A DNA stretch of 64,000 nucleotides from Siphonodentalium dalli (taxonomy: Eukaryota > Mollusca > Scaphopoda > Gadilida > Siphonodentaliidae). The notes under the pieces were generated by a model. The model did not search any database and was not told where the DNA came from. It saw nothing but the letters and a program-made list of their open reading frames with translations. Numbering within the stretch: position 1 is the first letter of the stretch; every line of letters begins with the position of its first letter. Position numbers and translations under genes: made by a program. The stretch lies in NCBI GenBank assembly GCA_032622095.1, contig CP136069.1:13376450-13440449 (forward strand), read 5' to 3'. Below, piece after piece: positions 11,885 through 24,134 of the stretch.

Positions 11885-14459
11885 TTAACCACCCAGTAAT
11901 TTATTAGAAGCTATATTTCATACGAAACACAGTGTTACATAGAACACTCCAAACAAAAATATATGCCACAATTGGTTGCCAGTTAAAACACCTGAAATAC
12001 ACCTTTGATACATCAGGGTGCCATTTTACATCACTGTCTCTAGTCAATTACATAAACATAGTGTATTGTTCCGCTCCCACTAGCTATCTCTGTACAAATG
12101 TTTAGATTGAAATCTGCTAAATTACATCGAATTTGGTATACATTGACACATATGGTGATTCAAAATCTATTAATGGCGACGCATTTTTAAAATTACCGAA
12201 CGTTATTAAGAGGGGTCGCTAATGTGTATAGTATAACCAATATTTACTCACGTGATCAAAATTGTAATCAAAACCATTATTGAAAACTGTGTTTGATATT
12301 GTAGGGATTTATAATGGTTATCAGTGAAGTAATCATGCTTGATAAAGAGCGCTTACCCTTTTTTAGGACGACACTGATATGGAGAACTCGTCTGTCTGGT
12401 ATATATAGTGTATGGATATGTTAGTGAAATTGTGTACCTATCTCTCTGTCTGCCCAGCTCTCTCTTTCTCTCTCACTATCTCTCTCTCTCTCTCTCCCAC
12501 TACCCTTGCTATCCTATACACATGCGTTCGACTAGAGTTTGAACATCGGTCGGTTAGATCATGAAATATGACCAAATAAGGAAGGCCATGGAGACCGAGC
12601 ATATTCCAGGTACATAGAATTAACAGGTGAAGCATAGTTTTAATGTAAAATGGGGTATAACTTGAAGGCAATTGGCCTTATATATAACTAATATCACTGA
12701 TTGAGACCAGATGTTGACATTCTAAATTATACAAGTGCTTGCATATTAGTCAAACTGAATAGTGAGTGTGCTTTTTGTCTATGTTGATAACGTAAACTAG
12801 CACACTGAAATACAATAACAACCATCTATAAACTAAATAACATCGTATTATTAACAGAAACACCCAATTCCATTCGAAATGCAGAGAATTGAATTTCCTG
12901 TTCATGTAATTCACAGATAAACGTGATGTGCACCAACGGGGTACAATAATATGTACCATTTCTAAAATAAATAACTATAGCTCATTACTAGAAGACCTTA
13001 ATCCCAAGTCATTGTGATGTGTAACAGTGGGACTCAGTATTGAGTGTTCATTGCTTTAGATGTGCTTGCTTCGGTGGACATGTTCAACTTGATGTGTACT
13101 GTATAGCCTGTTCATGCAATTCACAGGTATATGTGATGGATACCTTTAAGGTAAGAGACAAACGTGTACAATAGTATGCTATAGGAACCATTTCTAAAGT
13201 AAATAACAAATCATTGCTAGAAGACCTTAGCTCCCAGGTCAATGTGTTATGTACAAGTGGGACTATGTGTGAACGCCCATTGAATTAAATGAGCTTACTA
13301 AGGTGGACATGTTCAACTTGATGTGTAATGTATTGCCTGATTTTACATAAGTGACGTGTACCTTTTAGGTATGTGACCCAAATGTGCTCAATTGTATGCT
13401 ATATGAACCATTTCTAAAGTAAATAACAAATAATTAAGAGAAGACCTTCATTTCTATAGTGTAGTGTGTTGCCTTGTGCATCGAATATACATGCAAGTGT
13501 GACATATAACTTGTAGGAACGTTTTAGAAAGAGGCCATAATTAAGTGTGCATTCACGTCGTCTCTCCATCTATCTGCCTGGCACATTGAATTTACAACCC
13601 ATGTTATGATTTGAAACAGATTAAATTTACATCAATGAATTCACAGAGCAATGCAAATGTTTCCATTATCGTTCGCAAAAAAACTCCCATTGTGCACTGA
13701 TATAAATTAAACATTGTGTAGTAGTGTAGTATTAACATTTAAAGTTCCGTGAAGTTTTTATAAATACACAGTTGGCCTGAAAGTATTTGTATGGCAATCA
13801 AGAAGATGCCAAATGGTTGTGAAATAATAACACTAATCAATATAGGGGAAACCTCCATGCTTTGAATGAGAAGTTAATGCAATTAAGAATCTTCGAGAAA
13901 TTTGTGTTGGCTTTGTCATCCTGATGGTTTATCAAGTGCAGGCAGGAGTGCATTGTAACTGGCAGATCATGTGACGACTTCGATAATATTGGCTTTGGAG
14001 AGACGCTTTGTCATTGGATTCCAAATTCTAGAAAATTCCAAGCTTTATTCATCAGTAATTAATTTATTGGATGTGCTATGGTTATTCATAACGCTTTAAT
14101 GGATGCACGTATTTGAAAGTAGAAAGAGCGTTTACTTACTGGCAAAATATTGATCTATTTTAGGGCCAAATTGATAAACCCAATATGTAGTGCATATGTT
14201 GACATGTGGTGGGGAAGGCAGCAACGGACTCAGTATGTATACATTTCTATAAGCAACTTTGATGAGTGGCAAATTCGATAAGAAATGAGAATTGACCATC
14301 TGGTGGCAAGTTGCATTTAGGTGAAGACATCCCAGTAAGTGCATTACATATATTTGTGTCTGACGCTGTTTAACATTAAATTTCAATGAATGAGATGCAG
14401 GCGATTATCGATTGTAAAGTTCCAATTGTTCATGCTGTAAAACATTGTCTTTGTAATAA

Positions 14460-14655
14460 CCTTTATAGTAAATACCATAGTATTAACATTTATAGTTCCG
14501 TGGGTGTGTATATGTGCAAGAAACACGTTTGGCCTTTTGAAAGAATTTGTGTGGCATTCGAGAAGATGCTAAATAATTTAATAAATTGTTCCATTGAAAT
14601 AATAATACCAACATAGAAGAAACCTCCATGCTTTGAATTTTCTCGAAACAATTTT
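14460..14655 (+). repeat. Extra copy of an arm segment outside element A
   Basis: TATTAACATTTATAGTTCCG, then GAAGATGCTAAA, then AAACCTCCATGCTTTGAAT repeat the order seen at 13720-13870 in the right arm and, inverted, at 1660-1830 in the left arm. This sequence family was therefore present next to the arm before or during the inverted duplication. Confidence 0.7.
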
Positions 14656-14672
14656 AAACAGTTTGTGTATCC

Positions 14673-15151
14673 TTGGTAATGAAAACCCTGTCAAAGGACA
14701 TGTATATACTATATTGTTCGGGTTTTGTAAACGCGACTTCGACGATAGCACATGACCACGAATTTGGGGTTGGGTTTTTGGTAAATAGAGAAATCCCAGG
14801 ACACACGACCACCATTAATGTTCCATCAGGCTCAATTCCAGAACGTTCATTAATCGGTTTTCATATTGTTAACATTTATTCAAAGAACGGGCGATTTGTG
14901 ATTCATTTTCCTCTAGAAGGTTCCATAATCAATACTTATGTGATGCACTGACAGATGAGTTTAAAGCAGGCTATACAATGTTTTGTATAGAACCGTATAG
15001 TGAACATAGCTTATTAATAAATAAAGGACTCATACAATTGGACTTAAAATTCGCAGATGCTTTACCTCAAACTGTGATTATAATATTATATGCCACTGTA
15101 ATGGCACATTTTTCAATTGATAATGATAGTAATGTATTTATAACTGTATAA
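14673..15151 (+). pseudogene. Remnant of a Polinton/adintovirus-type structural gene (tentative)
   Basis: Two overlapping frames carry protein-like sequence. One runs 14673-14951 and includes IPERSLIGF and YSKNGRF. The other is open from 14873 (just after a TAA) to a stop at 15149-15151 and includes EFKAGYTMF and LDLKFADALPQT. These words resemble, from memory, the C-terminal region of the invertebrate family often labelled F54H12.2-like, which travels with Polinton/adintovirus-type large DNA elements and is thought to be structural. At least one frameshift and an upstream stop separate the pieces, so it is not functional. The N-terminal bulk of such a protein is absent. Family assignment is by eye. 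Confidence 0.4.
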
Positions 15152-15159
15152 TATTGAGT

Positions 15160-16845
15160 AAAATCAATGTAAAAAAAAATGTATATCAGACTTTGCTGTA
15201 GGCCATTAGGTGGGATGAAAAGTCAATATTTATTTCTGAAGCTAACGATAATTGTTATTGAATGGTAATTACGAATGAGAGTAACAATTAACACATTATC
15301 AAAGGTCCGGGGTTATTGAATTGGTTGTAAAATGCATGAATTTCGCTAAACAATTTTGTTAACGACAGGTCGCGCTTGAGAAATTATAGGCGGCTGTGGA
15401 CACAAACACCGATTGATTTTTCAATTCTAGAACTTTCCAGAAGCGTAGGTAGAATTGATTTTTAAAATCAATTCTAGAATACAATAATGCACCATAGAAA
15501 AAGGAGGAGCATTCTATAAATAACTAGACCTATAAAATAAATACAACTTAGAAAAGGAGGGATCAAAAATAATATATAAAATAGAAAAGGAAGTTTTTTG
15601 AGAAAAGAGGGCATGATAAGACTATGAGGCCATAGACATACACATTCATATATGGGAAGTGCGTCATACAAAACGTGACACACAGACACGACCATGCTGC
15701 TCACATATTCCAATATCGAAATCAGAAAATTATGTTCGGTCGACTTTTCTACAGAATTAAACGATAATTGACTCATTGTCAGCGAATACCGATATGTGAT
15801 AAACTAATAGGATGTTACTCTCTTCTTTGCTGAGAATTAAAAACAGCGAAAAATTCTAGATAATTTATATGAATTTTTCAGAGTTGTTAAGGTTCATATA
15901 GCATCATTTTATGGTTTATCTGCTTCTATTTATTCCCACTCCCAAATTGTGCTGTGCATACATAAATGTTCTGAGAGCAAAATACCAATGCAAATTCTTC
16001 GACTTAATAGGATGCCACGAAATGTCTTGTAACCCACCCACCAAGGTACCAGTTGGCACACATTTAACCCACCCTCATCTTGAAACACAAGAAACTTGCC
16101 CCATTCACAGATCGTAAATAAATCTCTGTGATCAACAAATACCAATATATTGATGCAGATATATGACTTTTCATGTTTATAATTACTTTATTTTATGCCA
16201 TACACAGATTTTGCCTAGATGAAAATGTCAGAATGTAGTGATAGTCTTAAAAAGTGACGTTACATTTTCTGATCAGGTAGCAGTACACGATTTACCGGGT
16301 TGTAGGGGTCTGGAAAAAAAAGGAAAATTAGTTTCTGGGGCATAATTGCCAGTGTAGCCTGTGTTAAATGTGGCATTGATGGTTTGAAAGTTTATTTATT
16401 TTTCAAAACTTCACAAAAAAGTGAAGTAATTGGATACGTAACATTATAGTATTCAGTGATGGTCAAATATGTATGTTTGGTTACAGGAAAATAGCCCGAT
16501 TTATCTCCCCTGTATTCTGTCTTCTGTGCTTGCAAGACAATATTTTGAAATTGTTACGATTACTTCTTCTCTATTTCAATCTCAACTCAAACTCTATATT
16601 AGGTGCAAGAAGCATATATACTGATCTTCACTCTGGCATGGTCTGTTATTGTTGAAAATGGTGCATTTTTAGTAAAATGTGTGTAAAATTAAGTGTTTTG
16701 TGTGTGCAAACCAAAAGCATAACTCAGTGACAAATTGCACTAAGACGCAAAAGTACAAACATGTCATAGCTATATCCAATTTCCAATTTCATAGATAATG
16801 GCTCAGCATAATTTGAGGTACAATACCTCCCATGTCAGCCAAATT
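15160..16845. other. No gene recognised
   Basis: AT-rich sequence. The only structure noted is a small hairpin, AGAATTGATTTT/AAAATCAATTCT, at 15451-15475. Opposed small frames of about 70 codons overlap at 15911-16145, but neither shows a recognisable motif or splice context. Confidence 0.6.
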
Positions 16846-16849
16846 GCTA

Positions 16850-17685
16850 GAAATGTTACTGTTTTGGTTGGCGCCGAACCAAGCAAGTAAGATAACACAA
16901 AACATTTGCCAAAATTTCGGCGGAAATATTTACTTTACAGTATTCGTAGTTTTGTCCAGATGTGACCGGATAACGACTACTGCTGGTGGCTCCGGTCATA
17001 CATGTAGCAGTAAGATGGGACTTAAAATTTACTAAATAGTTGCCAACATTTCGACAATTTTGGGGTAAAAAAATCGAATTAGTTTTCGTGGTATTGAACG
17101 GTTTTTACCCTCTAACGACTAATGTGTGTTGGCTCTGAAACAGGCAAGTAAGATGACACCAAAATGGTGCCATTTTTCTTAGTTTTCTCCGGCTTTGGAA
17201 CGGATAAAGACACATGCACTCTTATGACTAATATGTGGGTTTTCTACACAAAATGTGCATCCCTGCTAAACAATCATTCATTTTTTATCTTAAACATTAT
17301 TGATGCCCTCGGCTATATCAATAAGATGGTACTGATTCTGACCATACAAGTAAGTTGCCAACATTTCGAGTTCAAATGTTCGTAGTTTTGACATATTTTA
17401 ACCAGATAAAGACTGCTGTGTGTTAGCCCCGAAACAGGCTAGTAAAATGACACAAAAAATTGCCATTTTCTTAGTCTTCACTGGCTTTTGACTGGATAAC
17501 GACACATGTTGGGCGGTGCCCGACCATAGAAGTAAAATGACACAAACAAGATTGGAAAAAATTAGGTAAACAAAATCGAAATTCTCATAGATTTGATTGA
17601 ATTTTAAGCAGATAAAGACTTTCGGATTTCCCCCGACCACTGAAGTAAAATGAAACTGAAAAGTTGCCAAAATTAGCACAAAATT
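16850..17685. repeat. Degenerate satellite, block 1
   Basis: Units of roughly 100-150 bp share a fixed word order: GTAAGATGACACCAAAA, GTTGCCAAAATTTCG, AAAATCGAATTTTAC, CGTAGTTTTGAC, CCGGATAAAGAC, then GTTGGCCCCGAACCA. The same family appears at 24135-26326 and 31234-32100. The three blocks look like one array split by elements D and B. It is non-coding. Confidence 0.75.
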
Positions 17686-18182
17686 TATATAGTCCGTATT
17701 AACATGGCGTACAGGGAGCAACAATTTAATAGTCTCATTCGCCAACACAAAGCTCATATTATCGGCTAAAAATAGACACGTCGAAAATAGGCGATTACGG
17801 TCAAACGCAGAACGAAAATGTAAACACCAAATCACCCCAAACATTTATATTTCCCTGTACCACGGTGATATTTTTGCATAAAATGTTAGATTAACATCTT
17901 ATCGACATCACTGTAGCATTTTATTGACCATAATCAAGATGAAAACTTATTTCGTCGATGGGACGGAAGCGAAATTGCAGAACGAAAATGTAAACAAACA
18001 CCAAATCACCCCATGCATTCACATTTCCCCGTCCCGCGGCGATATTTTTACATACAATGTTAGATTAACATCTTCTCGACATCATTGTAGCATTTTAATG
18101 ACCATAATCAAGATTAAAACATGTTTTTTTTCGCTGATGGGACGGAAGCGGTAAAGCGCAGAACAACCTTAGGAAATTGCAG
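17686..18182 (+). repeat. Element D left arm
   Basis: Reverse complement of 23519-23996, ending in GGTAAAGCGCAGAAC and AACCTTAGGAAATTGCAG on the inner side. A second partial, same-orientation unit follows to about 18250. Confidence 0.75.
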
Positions 18183-18599
18183 AACGAAAATGTAAACAAC
18201 AAAATCATTCACCGCATTCATATTTCCCCGTCCCATTGTGATATTTTTGCAAGCTCAGTGCCAACGTGAACAGAGTGTGAACAACTGAACGCCGTGTCAA
18301 ACATTTTTGATATTTGTTTCTCCTTGTACGTTCATTAATAGTGAATTATTATAGTGCTCGCATGTGATATTTGGATTTACCACACAATTTGTAAGTAAAA
18401 ACTGATTTTATTATGTTCGTTCTGCGTGTTACCATAGCTCTCCTGCGGTTTACCACTGCTGTTCCAGAATTTGCCCATATCGATGACGCAAGTTGTCCCG
18501 TCGGCGCAACGAGGTGTTTTGTGCCACACAAATGTCGAGAAAATGTAACATTTTAACATGTCACAATGGGACGGGGAAATGTAAATGCATTGAATGATT

Positions 18600-19990
18600 T
18601 TGTTGTTTCCAAAGGTTGTTCTGCGTTAACTTTTTTTGTCCTGTCCCATCTTTCTGTTATCAGTTCTCTAACACCGTCTCAACCCATCTAATACCGTCTC
18701 ATCCGATATATAACAGCGTCCCATCCCGTTCTGCAATTTCCAAAGGTTGTTCTGCGTTAACTGTTTTTGTCCCGTCCCATCTTTCTGTTCTGAGTTTTCT
18801 AACACCGTCTCATCCCATCTAATACCGTCCCATTCCGTTCTGCAATTTCCAAAGGTTGTTCTGCGTTTTTTCCGCTGCTATCCCATCAGCGAAAAAAGTT
18901 GTTTTAATCTTGGTTATGGTCATGATGTCGAAAAGATGTTGGCTGTTCTGCGTTTTCTAATACCGTCCCATCCTATCTAATACCGTCCCATCCCGTTCTG
19001 CAATTTCCAAAGGTTCCGTCCCATCGACAAAAAAAAGTTGTTTCAATCTTGATTATGGTCATTAAAATGCTACAGTGATGTCGAAAAGATGTTAATCTAA
19101 CATTTTATGCAAAAATATCACCGTGGAACGGGGAAATGTGAATGCATGGGGTGATTTGGTGTTTGTTTAAATTTTCGTTCTGCAATTTCGCTTCCGTCCC
19201 ATCGACGAAAAAAGTTGTTTTCATCTTGATTATGGTCAATAAAATGGGATCACCAATAAAAAAGCTGCACTGATGACCATATAGAGCCATTTTGGTGCTG
19301 CTACATGCTGTATTATTGATAAACAGCAAGTTTATGTGTCTATCTTAGCTGTTCTGCGTTTTCTAATACCGTCCCATCCTATCTAATACCGTCCCATCCC
19401 GTTCTGCAATTTCCAAAGGTTCCGTCCCATCGACAACAAAAGTTGTTTTAATCTTGATTATGGTCATTAAAATGCTACAGTGATGTCGAAAAGATGTTGA
19501 TCTAACATTTTATGCAAAAATATCACCGTGGGACGGGGAAGTGTGAATGCATGGGGTCATTTGGTGTTTGTTTACATTTTCGTTCTGCAATTTCGCTTCC
19601 GTCCCATCGACGAAAAAAGTTGTTTTCATCTTGATTATGGTCAATAAAATGGGATCACCAATAAAATGCTGCACTGATGACCATATAGAGCCATTTTGGT
19701 GCTGCTACATGCTGTATTATTGATAAACAGCAAGTTTAGGGGTCTATCTTAGCTGTTCTGTGTTTTCTAATACCGTCCCATCCTATATAATACCGTCCCA
19801 TCCCGTTCTGCAATTTCCAAAGGTTCCGTCCCATCGACAAAAAAAGTTGTTTTAATCTTGATTATGGTCATTAAAATGCTACAGTGATGTCGAAAAGATG
19901 TTGATCTAACATTTTATACAAAAATATCACCGTGGGACGGGGAAATATGAATGTGGTGAATGATTTTGTTGTTTACATTTTGGGATCTAC
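18600..19990. repeat. Tandem repeat of about 405 bp (element D interior)
   Basis: The word TTCCGTCCCATCGAC starts units at 19014, 19420 and 19824. Each unit continues through ATCTTGATTATGGTCATTAA, AAAATATCACCGTGG and CTGTATTATTGATAAACAG. Shorter irregular copies precede from about 18600. Frames in this block (for example 18616-18822) are repeat-derived and not genes. Confidence 0.85.
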
Positions 19991-20499
19991 TAAAAGACGA
20001 GACGGAACGATTTTCCGGAACGGGACGGAACGATTTGTCTAAAAGACGGGACGGAACGGAACGAATATTTAAAAGTCATTTTATTCGGAAATGAAAGAGT
20101 TTAGAGGCACAAACATGGTCTCAACTTGTTTATTGGTATCTACTCTATACGAATGTGATGTTTTCCCGATAAAATTGAGCGTATACTGAACGATGGGCGT
20201 TCGAATAACGAAGCGTCGAAATTAGGGAAATTTATCACTTCTGGGACGATAATCTAAACACTAAAAGTCATATTTCGTTTACATTTTCATGTTTGGGTGA
20301 CGGATTATTGCAGAAAATGTTAGTCTAATATATACTAAATAGTAAAATAGAAGTTTGCACTTGTTTTCTGCAGGTAAAGTAGTGTTTTTACCGACGGGAC
20401 GATGACACCTCCATTCATGAAAAATCTCCATTCCGCCGAACGAAAATCGTCGAAAATCTTAACAGAAAAACTCGCATTTCGTTCACATTTTCATGTTTG

Positions 20500-20625
20500 G
20501 GTGACGGTCCCTCGCGTATGACCGGCAGATAATATGTTCATATGAGAACCTCCCCAACGTATGACCGGAGGATAATATGAGAACCTCCCTCGCGTATGAC
20601 CGGTGGATAATATGAACCTCCACCG
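20500..20625. repeat. Short minisatellite left of the LINE
   Basis: About three and a half units of GCGTATGACCGG-NGGATAATATGAGAACCTCC, roughly 35-48 bp each. The same unit in the same orientation lies on the other side of the LINE at 22456-22550. Confidence 0.8.
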
Positions 20626-22452
20626 CGTATCTGTATCTGTAATGTTCCTGTGCAGTAGCCAATGCTGGCTTTAGGCGCACTGAGATGAGGTGTGTGATGT
20701 TTTTCCAGGAGGCCGCGAGTAGCGATCCTACTTTTTCGGAGTGCCTCTACGAATTCCTCCGAATCGCTAGCGCACACAACATAATCCTCAAGTTGGTTCC
20801 AGTTAATTGTCGTTTTTACGAAGAAGGAGTGTTTGTAATGGTCGCAGCTAGTACGCCTGAGTTGGAACGGCCATTTATTATTACAAACCTCCTTTTCGAC
20901 TATGTTGGTGGAGATGTAGTCCGAGAAATTTGTTGCAGTTATCTTTCTGCTTTCCTTTTTTGGGGTTAGGAAGTCATGCACATCAAGAGCTGGCACATCC
21001 CCCTCACTAGCTTGTGGAACTGTGTCAGTCTTATTTCCTGGCGTCTTTCTTGGAGTGATGTTAGTTCCAGTTCATCAAGCATGTTGGTTACAGATACCCC
21101 ATACGCCTATAGTTGTTCTTGATAAACTTCTGGCGCCACGTCTTTGCACTTTCTCAATTGATGTTATATCCTTCTTTTCGTATGGATCCCAAACTGCTGC
21201 TCCATATTCAAGCGTCTGTCTGACTAGGGCTATGTATGCTGTTTTTTTTACATTTCTCCGGTGCATGTCTGATGTTCCTGCGAAGAAGTCCAAGAGTGCA
21301 GTTTGCTCTTTTGGTTATTTTCCTCACATGTGATGACCATGATAAATCGTCGGTGATGGTTAATCCGAGATATTGTGTGTCGTGGACCGTTTGGAGGATG
21401 TCATTGTTTAGTTGGTACCTGTGCGATGATCGGTTCCGAATGATCATGATGAAACATTTTTGTGTGTTAAATCGCATTCCCCATGTATTTGCCCAATCTT
21501 CAAGAGCTTTCAGGTCATTCTGGAGGATCTTGTGGTCCTCTTGTTTGTTGATGTTTCTATATATGAGACAGTCATCTGCGAAGAGTCTTACTAGGGAATT
21601 TACGCAGTTTGGTATGTCGTTTGCATGTACGAGGAACAGGAGGGGTCCCAGTATACTACCTTGTGGGACTCCAGAGTCCACTGGTAGGTATGAAGAGCAG
21701 GTTCCCTCAACTGCTACCCGCATACGCCTGTTTGTCAGGAAAGTTGTCAGCCAATCTAGTATGTTGTTTCGGATCCCGTAATTTTCAAGCTTCTGCAGTA
21801 ATTTGTTGTGGGGCACAGTATGGAATGCTTTGGAGAAGTCCAATATGGCTATATCGGATTGGATTTTCTTGTCATATGATGATAGTAGGTCCTCAGTTGT
21901 TGTTAGGAGTTGTGTGACACACGAGTAGCCTCTTCTAAAGCCATGATTTAATTTTGTTAATATGTCGTGTTTGTCCAGATGGTCTAGGATGTGGCGGCAT
22001 ATTATGTGCTCCATTATTTTGCAGGATACTGATGTTAGCGATACGGGACGATAATTTTCCGCTTTGTGGACATCACCTTTTTTGAAAATTGGTGCGATGT
22101 TTGCATCTTTCCAATCCTGTGGTAGTTCTCCTGACTTCAAAGACTTCGAGAATATGTATGTCATTCCGGGTGCTATGGCTGTTGCACACATTTTCAGGAC
22201 CTTGTTGGGGATGTCGTCCGGTCCGGAAGTCTTTCCTGGTTTTACATCTTTCAGCAATTTTTTGTACGCCTTGGTTGGATATATTGAGGTCTTCTATTGA
22301 TGGTTTGCTGGGTGGTAGTTTTATGTTGGCTTGGCTTGAGCCTTTTGTGAACACTGACCGGAACTGGTTGTTAAGAATTTCGGCCTTTCTATCTGGGTCA
22401 TTTGTTAGGCCCGCATGTCGATTGAATGACACAGTCCCAAGATGCATGCATG
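20626..22452 (-). mobile_element. 5'-truncated non-LTR retrotransposon (LINE, jockey-like)
   Basis: A minus-strand fragment of a LINE polyprotein, read in four frame pieces: 22438-22265 (RT N-terminal lead with NRHAGLTNDPDRKAEILN), 22257-21208 (RT core), 21293-21075 (post-RT segment with ALVRQTLEYGAAVWDP and IEKVQRRGAR), and 20996-20700 (C-terminus with YKHSFFVKTTINWNQL). This order is standard for ORF2 of jockey/CR1-type LINEs. The 3' end carries a short ACAGATACAGATAC tail near 20630. The endonuclease domain and ORF1 are missing, so it is a dead 5'-truncated insertion, apparently into the minisatellite that flanks it. Confidence 0.85.
21208..22257 (-). pseudogene. Reverse transcriptase core of the LINE
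   Basis: The 349-codon open frame covers most of a group II-intron-like RT domain. Visible motifs are GPDDIPNKVLK, the fingers motif NYRPVSLTSVSCKIMEHII, GFRRGYSC, the D-bearing palm strand AILDFSKAFHTVPH, SGVPQGSILGPLLF, and the catalytic FADDCLIY, followed by a thumb-like region ending near RRNIRHAPE. The function of such enzymes is target-primed reverse transcription of the element RNA. The frame breaks into the next piece near 21290-21210 and lacks an intact N-terminal endonuclease, so no active protein is expected. The motif core itself looks undamaged, suggesting a fairly recent insertion. Confidence 0.85.
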
Positions 22453-22455
22453 GTG

Positions 22456-22550
22456 CAGCCGAGGCGGATAATATGTTCATATGAGAACCTCCCCCGTGTA
22501 TGACTGGCAGATAATATGAGAACCTCCACCGCATATGAATGGCGGACACA
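22456..22550. repeat. Short minisatellite right of the LINE
   Basis: About two units of the GGATAATATGAGAACCTCC repeat seen at 20500-20625. A single original array may have been split by the LINE. Confidence 0.75.
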
Positions 22551-22599
22551 CAAGTTTTTAAGTCTATAAACACTATTTGATTTGAATATTCTTTTGAAT

Positions 22600-23085
22600 A
22601 GTCTTACCATTGACATATTCATTCATTCAAACCAGTTGATCTATTTTGTAACTTGGCTTTTAGTCGCCGGGCTCCGGCATCTGGGCTTTTAGTCACAACT
22701 GAAATAAAAATAAGTGCGAATATCTTGGAGCGAATTTCTGCAACAATTTCACCGCCTGGTGGGATCCATTTAAAAAAAAATACATTCCCTGTGCCTAATC
22801 CTACATTTTGATATACTATACGCCCCATTCTATTGAATATACCAGCTGAAATCTATCCTGTAATTGTAAACATCGAGTCTATTTTTAGCTGTTTTATCGG
22901 CGCGTGTTTGCGTGTTCGCCATTACAATATACGCAAAAAAAACAGCCATATTGTAGCTAAAACCGAATGCACAGTATTCCACTGCGTTATTTGATACCCA
23001 AAACTTGTTTGCTAGCGTATTAATCGAGAAATCTAAATTCTAAACATTAATGTCGAACGCAGTTTTTCGTGTTTGTGGCATATTA
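22600..23085. other. No gene recognised (element D interior)
   Basis: Mixed unique-looking sequence between the minisatellite and the 206-bp duplication. Small frames show no recognisable motif. Confidence 0.5.
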
Positions 23086-23090
23086 TGTTA

Positions 23091-23505
23091 GGTCAGTTGT
23101 CGACCAAATAATGTAACTTCCGGTGTCCGGTCAGTGGCGTGGTTAATATGTGTGGATAGGGCGAATGTGGACCTTTCGTTAGACACAAAAAGGAGCCCCC
23201 GTACTCGCTGTATTCCTCGAGATATCGGCCGTCCCACGCAATTTGAAAATCCTGTCCCGCAGATTGTCATTCTATCCCAAATTCCACCCAATGTTCGGTC
23301 AGTTGTCGATCAAATAATGCAACTTCTGGTGTCCGGTCAGTGGCGGGGATAATATGTGTGGATAGGGCGAATGTGGGCCTTTCGTTAGACACCAAAATGA
23401 GCCCCTACGCCCTGTATTCCTCGAGATATCGGCCGTCCCACGCAATTTGAAATTCTGTCCCGCAGATTGTCGTTTTGTCCCATATCCCATCCCATCCCGC
23501 AGATT
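23091..23505. repeat. Tandem duplication, 206 bp
   Basis: GGTCAGTTGTCG at 23091 recurs at 23297, followed in both by CGGTGTCCGGTCAGTGGCG or a close variant, TTTCGTTAGACAC and TATTCCTCGAGATATCGGCC. Divergence is about 5-10%. Confidence 0.9.
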
Positions 23506-23518
23506 GTCATGTCCCCTG

Positions 23519-23996
23519 CAATTTCCTAAGGTTGTTCTGCGCTTTACCGCTTCCGTCCCATCAGCGAAAAATAACATGTTTTAATCTTGATTATGGTCAT
23601 TAAAATGCTACAATGATGTCGAGAAGATGTTAATCTAACATTTTATGTAAAAATATCGCCGCGGGACGGGGAAATGTGAATGCATGGGGTGATTTGGTGT
23701 TTGTTTACATTTTCGTTCTGCAATTTCGCTTCCGTCCCATCGACGAAAAAGGTTGTTTTCATCTTGATTATGGTCAATAAAATGCTACAGTGATGTCGAA
23801 AAGATGTTAATCTAACATTTTATGCAAAAATATCACCGTGGTACAGGGAAATATGAATGTATGGGGTGATTTGGTGTTTACATTTTCGTTCTGCGTTTGA
23901 CCGTAATCGCCTATTTCCGACGTATCTATTTTTAGCCAATAATATGAGACTATTAAATTGTTGCTCCCTGTACGCCATGTTAATACCGACTATATA
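23519..23996 (-). repeat. Element D right arm
   Basis: Reverse complement of 17686-18182. It ends at TAATACCGACTATATATA. Confidence 0.75.
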
Positions 23997-24134
23997 TATA
24001 ACCATTTTGATGTCGCTACACGCTGTATTATTGATAAACAGCCGGTTTTCTAATACCGTCCCAATACCGTCCCGCACCGTCCCAATACCGTCCCATACCG
24101 TCCCGTCCCATCGTCCCATTCTGCGTTTTAGTCA

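Larger units (their letters stand above)
1101..14446. mobile_element. Element A: giant foldback-like palindrome, about 13.3 kb
   Basis: The left edge AATGTTTTACGACATGAAC and the right edge ending GTTCATGCTGTAAAACATT are reverse complements. Complementarity continues, with roughly 10% divergence and several indels, to a spacer at 6899-8291. The arms carry only small or broken frames and no transposase, reverse transcriptase or integrase. The layout matches foldback or TIR-type DNA elements, although the arms are far longer than usual. No clear target-site duplication was found. Alternatives are a segmental inverted duplication or a decayed large DNA element such as a Polinton. Confidence 0.75.
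8292..14446 (-). repeat. Element A, right inverted-repeat arm
   Basis: Arm of about 6.15 kb, the reverse complement of 1101-6898. It is longer mainly because of the MITE at 11390-11884. It also has about 90 extra bases near 8905-8990 relative to the left arm. A segment near 13720-13870 recurs in direct orientation outside the arm at 14460-14655. Confidence 0.85.
17686..24134. mobile_element. Element D: composite inverted-repeat element rich in GTCCCATC
   Basis: Arms of about 490 bp (17686-18182 and 23519-23996) are reverse complements, from TATAGTCCGTATTAACATGG on the left to CCATGTTAATACCGACTATA on the right. The inside is packed with arm-related tandem units, ACCGTCCCATC words, a 206-bp duplication and a nested LINE. 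Beyond the right arm, 24000-24134 is a simple array of AATACCGTCCC words. Satellite sequence lies immediately outside both ends, which makes insertion into the array the simplest reading. No transposase was seen. Confidence 0.6.

Noticed and set aside
1101-14446. Giant palindrome as a chimeric-read or foldback assembly artefact
   Set aside because: Arms differ by about 10% and carry arm-specific insertions with clean target sites, which an artefactual inverted copy would not show.
17398-17844. 148-codon minus-strand frame
   Set aside because: It runs across satellite block 1 into the arm of element D and matches repeat sequence at 23840-24000; no domain.
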